From: Sphingomonas sp. LaA6.9
GTDB taxonomy: Bacteria; Pseudomonadota; Alphaproteobacteria; Sphingomonadales; Sphingomonadaceae
DNA: 64,000 bases
NCBI RefSeq assembly: GCF_022601895.1
Contig: NZ_JAKVIO010000008.1
Coordinates: 1-64,000 of the forward strand
Reading direction: 5' to 3'
In this document: positions 61,583-64,000 of the stretch, in pieces
Numbering within the stretch: the stretch's first letter is position 1
How the letters are laid out: every line of letters starts with the position of its first letter
Program-made: the position numbers and the translations under genes
The notes under the pieces: model-generated
Databases searched by the model: none
The model's input: only the letters and a program-made list of their open reading frames with translations
Told to the model about the DNA's origin: nothing

Positions 61583-63096
61583 GCATCGCCATGCCAGGGC
61601 TCGGCAAGAGCGCTTCGCGCGACTTCACAGCTTCGATCGTCGTCTTCCTCGTTGCCATGCCGCTGTGCATGGGGATCGCGATCGCCTCGGGCGTGCCGCC
61701 CGAAAAAGGGCTGATCACGGGGATCATCGGCGGCATTGTGGTGGGTGCGCTCGCGGGCTCGCCGCTTCAGGTGAGCGGCCCGGCGGCGGGCCTTGCCGTC
61801 ATCGTGTTCGAGATCGTCCGCGATCAGGGTCTGTCGGCGCTTGGTCCGATCCTCGTTCTCGCCGGACTCATCCAGCTGTTGGCGGGGGTGTTCAGGTTGG
61901 GTGGCTGGTTCCGCGCCATCTCGCCCGCCGTCGTCCACGGAATGCTCGCGGGCATCGGCGTGTTGATCGTTCTTGGCCAGTTCCATGTGCTTTTCGACGC
62001 GAAGCCTTTGCCTGGTGGCATTGATAATCTCATGGCGATGCCCGGCCGCATCCTCGGGCTGTCCCCTCAGGCGGGAAGCGGGGCATCGGCAGCGTTCGCG
62101 ATCGGTATCCTGACGATCCTTGCGATGCTGGGCTGGGAACGCTGGCGCCCGCGTGGCCTGCGCCTCGTGCCAGGTGCATTGATCGGCGTCGTGATCGCTA
62201 CGCTGGTCGCATTCGGATTCGACCTTGCTCTTGTCCGTGTCGATGTCCCGCAGTCGATCATGGGCGCGGTTGCCCTGCCCGATGCCGGCTTCCTGGCCCA
62301 ACTCGCCCAACCCTCGGTGATCACGACCGCGATCGCCATCGCCTTCATCGCAAGCGCGGAAACGCTGCTGTCGGCGGCGGCGGTAGACCGGATGCATGAC
62401 GGTGTGCGCACCAACTATAACAAGGAATTGCGCGCGCAGGGCGTGGGCAATCTGCTGTGCGGCGTTGCGGGCGCACTCCCCATGACGGGCGTTATCGTGC
62501 GGAGCTCCGCCAATGTGCAGGCCGGCGCCCTGACAAGGCTGTCTGCGGTACTTCACGGCGTCTGGATTCTCGGTTTCGTGGCGCTCTTGCCCTGGCTGCT
62601 GCGGGAGATACCCATGGCGGCGCTAGCGGGTGTGCTCGTCGTGACGGGAGCCAAACTCGTCAGCCTCGATCATGTGAAGCATCTGTTTGACCGCTACGGG
62701 CCGCTGCCCGCGTTGATCTGGGCTGGCACCTTCCTGATGGTAGTGACCACCGATCTGCTGACCGGCGTTCTGGTCGGGCTCGCGCTCTCCCTGATCGAAC
62801 TTGTCCCGCATGTCCGCAAGCTCGGGCTCCGCGCCGATCAGCGGCAAGAGGGAGAGACTCATGAAATCGTGCTCGACGGGACCGCTACTTTCGTCGCGTT
62901 GCCGAAGCTCACGGCGGCGCTGGATGACGCGCCTGTGGCGGGCAGGCTCCGGCTCAACGTCGAGCGCCTGAGGCACATTGATCACACCTGCGCCGAAATG
63001 CTCGGTGAATGGATCAGGCGACGGCGTGAATCGGGAATCGCCGTGGAACTGCAGGGCGCAAACGGACGGCTGGAACGCCTGGCAAACGCCGTATGA
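61579..63096 (+). CDS. SulP family inorganic anion (probable bicarbonate) transporter
   Basis: 505 residues. About 12-14 membrane segments open with DFTASIVVFLVAMPLCMGIAIASG and the SulP signature LQVSGPAAGLAV. AVDRMHDG, YNKELRAQGVGNLLCG and TGVIVRSSANVQAG are further conserved loops. The C-terminal ~90 residues are a STAS-like domain (LRLNVERLRHIDHTCAEMLGEWI). Coupling to carbonic anhydrase by overlapping genes favours bicarbonate over sulfate. It overlaps the next gene by 4 bp (ATGA). Confidence 0.92.
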   Translation: MSIAMPGLGKSASRDFTASIVVFLVAMPLCMGIAIASGVPPEKGLITGIIGGIVVGALAGSPLQVSGPAAGLAVIVFEIVRDQGLSALGPILVLAGLIQLLAGVFRLGGWFRAISPAVVHGMLAGIGVLIVLGQFHVLFDAKPLPGGIDNLMAMPGRILGLSPQAGSGASAAFAIGILTILAMLGWERWRPRGLRLVPGALIGVVIATLVAFGFDLALVRVDVPQSIMGAVALPDAGFLAQLAQPSVITTAIAIAFIASAETLLSAAAVDRMHDGVRTNYNKELRAQGVGNLLCGVAGALPMTGVIVRSSANVQAGALTRLSAVLHGVWILGFVALLPWLLREIPMAALAGVLVVTGAKLVSLDHVKHLFDRYGPLPALIWAGTFLMVVTTDLLTGVLVGLALSLIELVPHVRKLGLRADQRQEGETHEIVLDGTATFVALPKLTAALDDAPVAGRLRLNVERLRHIDHTCAEMLGEWIRRRRESGIAVELQGANGRLERLANAV

Positions 63097-64000
63097 ACGC
63101 AGCGCTTCCCGTTCCCGCTGGCCGAACCGCCGCCGCCGAATGGATTTCCTGCGGGAACGGGGGCGACACCTTCCTTTCGCTTCCGGTTCAGGTTGGCGGG
63201 GTGGAAGCGCGGGCGATATTGGACAGCGGTGCGACATGTACCGTGATCGACTCGGCTTTTGCCGCGCGGCGGGAGTTGCGGCTGGCGCAGCAACAGCGCG
63301 TCACCGGGCTTACGGGAGCGATCGCGGGTAGCACCGCCGGTCCGCTGGATATCAGCGCCGGCGCGGAATTCCTGTTCACGGCGCCGGCGCTGGTGATGGA
63401 TCTGGCCCCGATTGCGCGCGCGGCAGCGACGCAGATCGATCTTGTGTTGGGGCATGACCTTTTCCTGCAGCGCGCGATCGATATCGATCCCAGTCGCGCC
63501 GCGCTCAGGTTTCTGGACTATGGCAGCGAAAACATAACGCACTGGCTGCCGGTGGTGCAGATGTCCGACGGACATTTCTGCACCACCATTGAACTGATGC
63601 ACGGCTTGCGCGCCCGCGCGATAATCGACCTGGGCTGTCTGGCGCCGCTCTATGTCAGTCCCGGTTTTGCCGCTCGACATGATCTGTTCAGGGGCCTCCG
63701 GCGCGGATCGAGTGCGAGCGTTGGCGTCGAGGGGGTTGCGATCAGTGAACTGGGTCGCCTGCCACGGCTGCAACTGGGCGATTCCGTGCTCCACGACATT
63801 CCCTTTTCGGTGCCACCCGCCTGGGCTTTTGCAGCGCCCATTGTAATGGGCCTCCCGCTTTTGATGCGCTTTCATGGCATCTTCGATTTCGGACGCTCGC
63901 GCATGCACCTGACGCCCGCAGACGGGCTCGATCGGCCATTCCTGCGCGACCGATCCGGGCTGAGCGTAGTTCACGCGGGCGAGCGGCTCGACGTGCTCCA
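63093..64000 (+). CDS. Retropepsin-like aspartyl protease family protein, cut by window edge
   Basis: At least 302 residues, open at the right edge. The first lobe has ILDSGATCTVID (catalytic Asp44-Ser-Gly-Ala) and DLVLGHDLF. A second, similar lobe has IIDLGCLAPLYV (Asp179-Leu-Gly) and IVMGLPLLMRF. Two retropepsin-like lobes in one chain would make a pepsin-like pair, but the second lobe lacks the canonical DS/TG. No signal peptide is evident. It is translationally coupled to the SulP transporter. Confidence 0.8.
   Translation, partial: MNAALPVPAGRTAAAEWISCGNGGDTFLSLPVQVGGVEARAILDSGATCTVIDSAFAARRELRLAQQQRVTGLTGAIAGSTAGPLDISAGAEFLFTAPALVMDLAPIARAAATQIDLVLGHDLFLQRAIDIDPSRAALRFLDYGSENITHWLPVVQMSDGHFCTTIELMHGLRARAIIDLGCLAPLYVSPGFAARHDLFRGLRRGSSASVGVEGVAISELGRLPRLQLGDSVLHDIPFSVPPAWAFAAPIVMGLPLLMRFHGIFDFGRSRMHLTPADGLDRPFLRDRSGLSVVHAGERLDVL

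Overview
The window is 64 kb of high-GC, densely coded chromosomal DNA. It looks like an alphaproteobacterium of the sphingomonad type (Sphingopyxis/Sphingomonas-like). The reasons are the gene families (TonB receptor with secreted peptidases, DcaP-type porin, CocE/NonD hydrolases, AmpR-controlled class A beta-lactamase, propionyl-CoA carboxylase with an ScfR-type regulator) and a REP-like repeat whose translation reads VIPAKAGIH. No rRNA, tRNA, CRISPR array or transposase was seen. The organism assignment is inference.

Layout. 1-13 kb: pccB (cut by the left edge) and its divergent regulator; glucokinase and a sugar permease; leucine dehydrogenase with an ACT-like partner and a divergent Lrp regulator; an MFS exporter with a divergent LysR regulator; a class A beta-lactamase with a divergent AmpR; a glutathione transferase; an Omp85-type barrel. 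13-25.5 kb: a DcaP-like porin and a fermentation block of pflBA, an MFS carrier, an L-serine ammonia-lyase carrying a Tat-type signal, and pta-ackA. A hypothetical membrane protein and a Ser/Thr phosphatase interrupt the block. 25.7-33.2 kb: a PQQ alcohol dehydrogenase divergent from a four-gene molybdenum hydroxylase operon (coxG-M-S-L type). The two large enzymes end in the same ~97-residue domain. 33.2-35 kb: dgoK-dgoA (galactonate pathway) and a gene-poor gap.

35-53 kb is a peptide and D-amino-acid scavenging region. It holds two serine hydrolases of the beta-lactamase fold, two CocE/NonD hydrolases, two M19 dipeptidases, an N-acyl-D-amino-acid deacylase, DgcN (D-glutamate N-acetyltransferase) and a TonB-dependent receptor. 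A TGATTGG-core motif recurs in three of its intergenic regions, which suggests a common regulator. A phytochelatin-synthase-like gene reads antisense into the first CocE gene.

53-64 kb: an acetylpolyamine-deacetylase-like gene; a hypothetical envelope protein; a 1026-residue PAS-GGDEF-EAL-PilZ protein whose C-terminus is a tyrosine recombinase lacking its catalytic tyrosine; then a two-component system followed by carbonic anhydrase, a SulP transporter and a retropepsin-like protein (cut by the right edge). A 14-bp sequence is repeated in tandem ahead of carbonic anhydrase and recurs, inverted and imperfect, ahead of the response regulator.

The strongest candidates for something undescribed are the c-di-GMP/recombinase fusion, the domain shared by the PQQ and molybdenum enzymes, the apparently exported serine ammonia-lyase, and the motif-linked D-peptide regulon.
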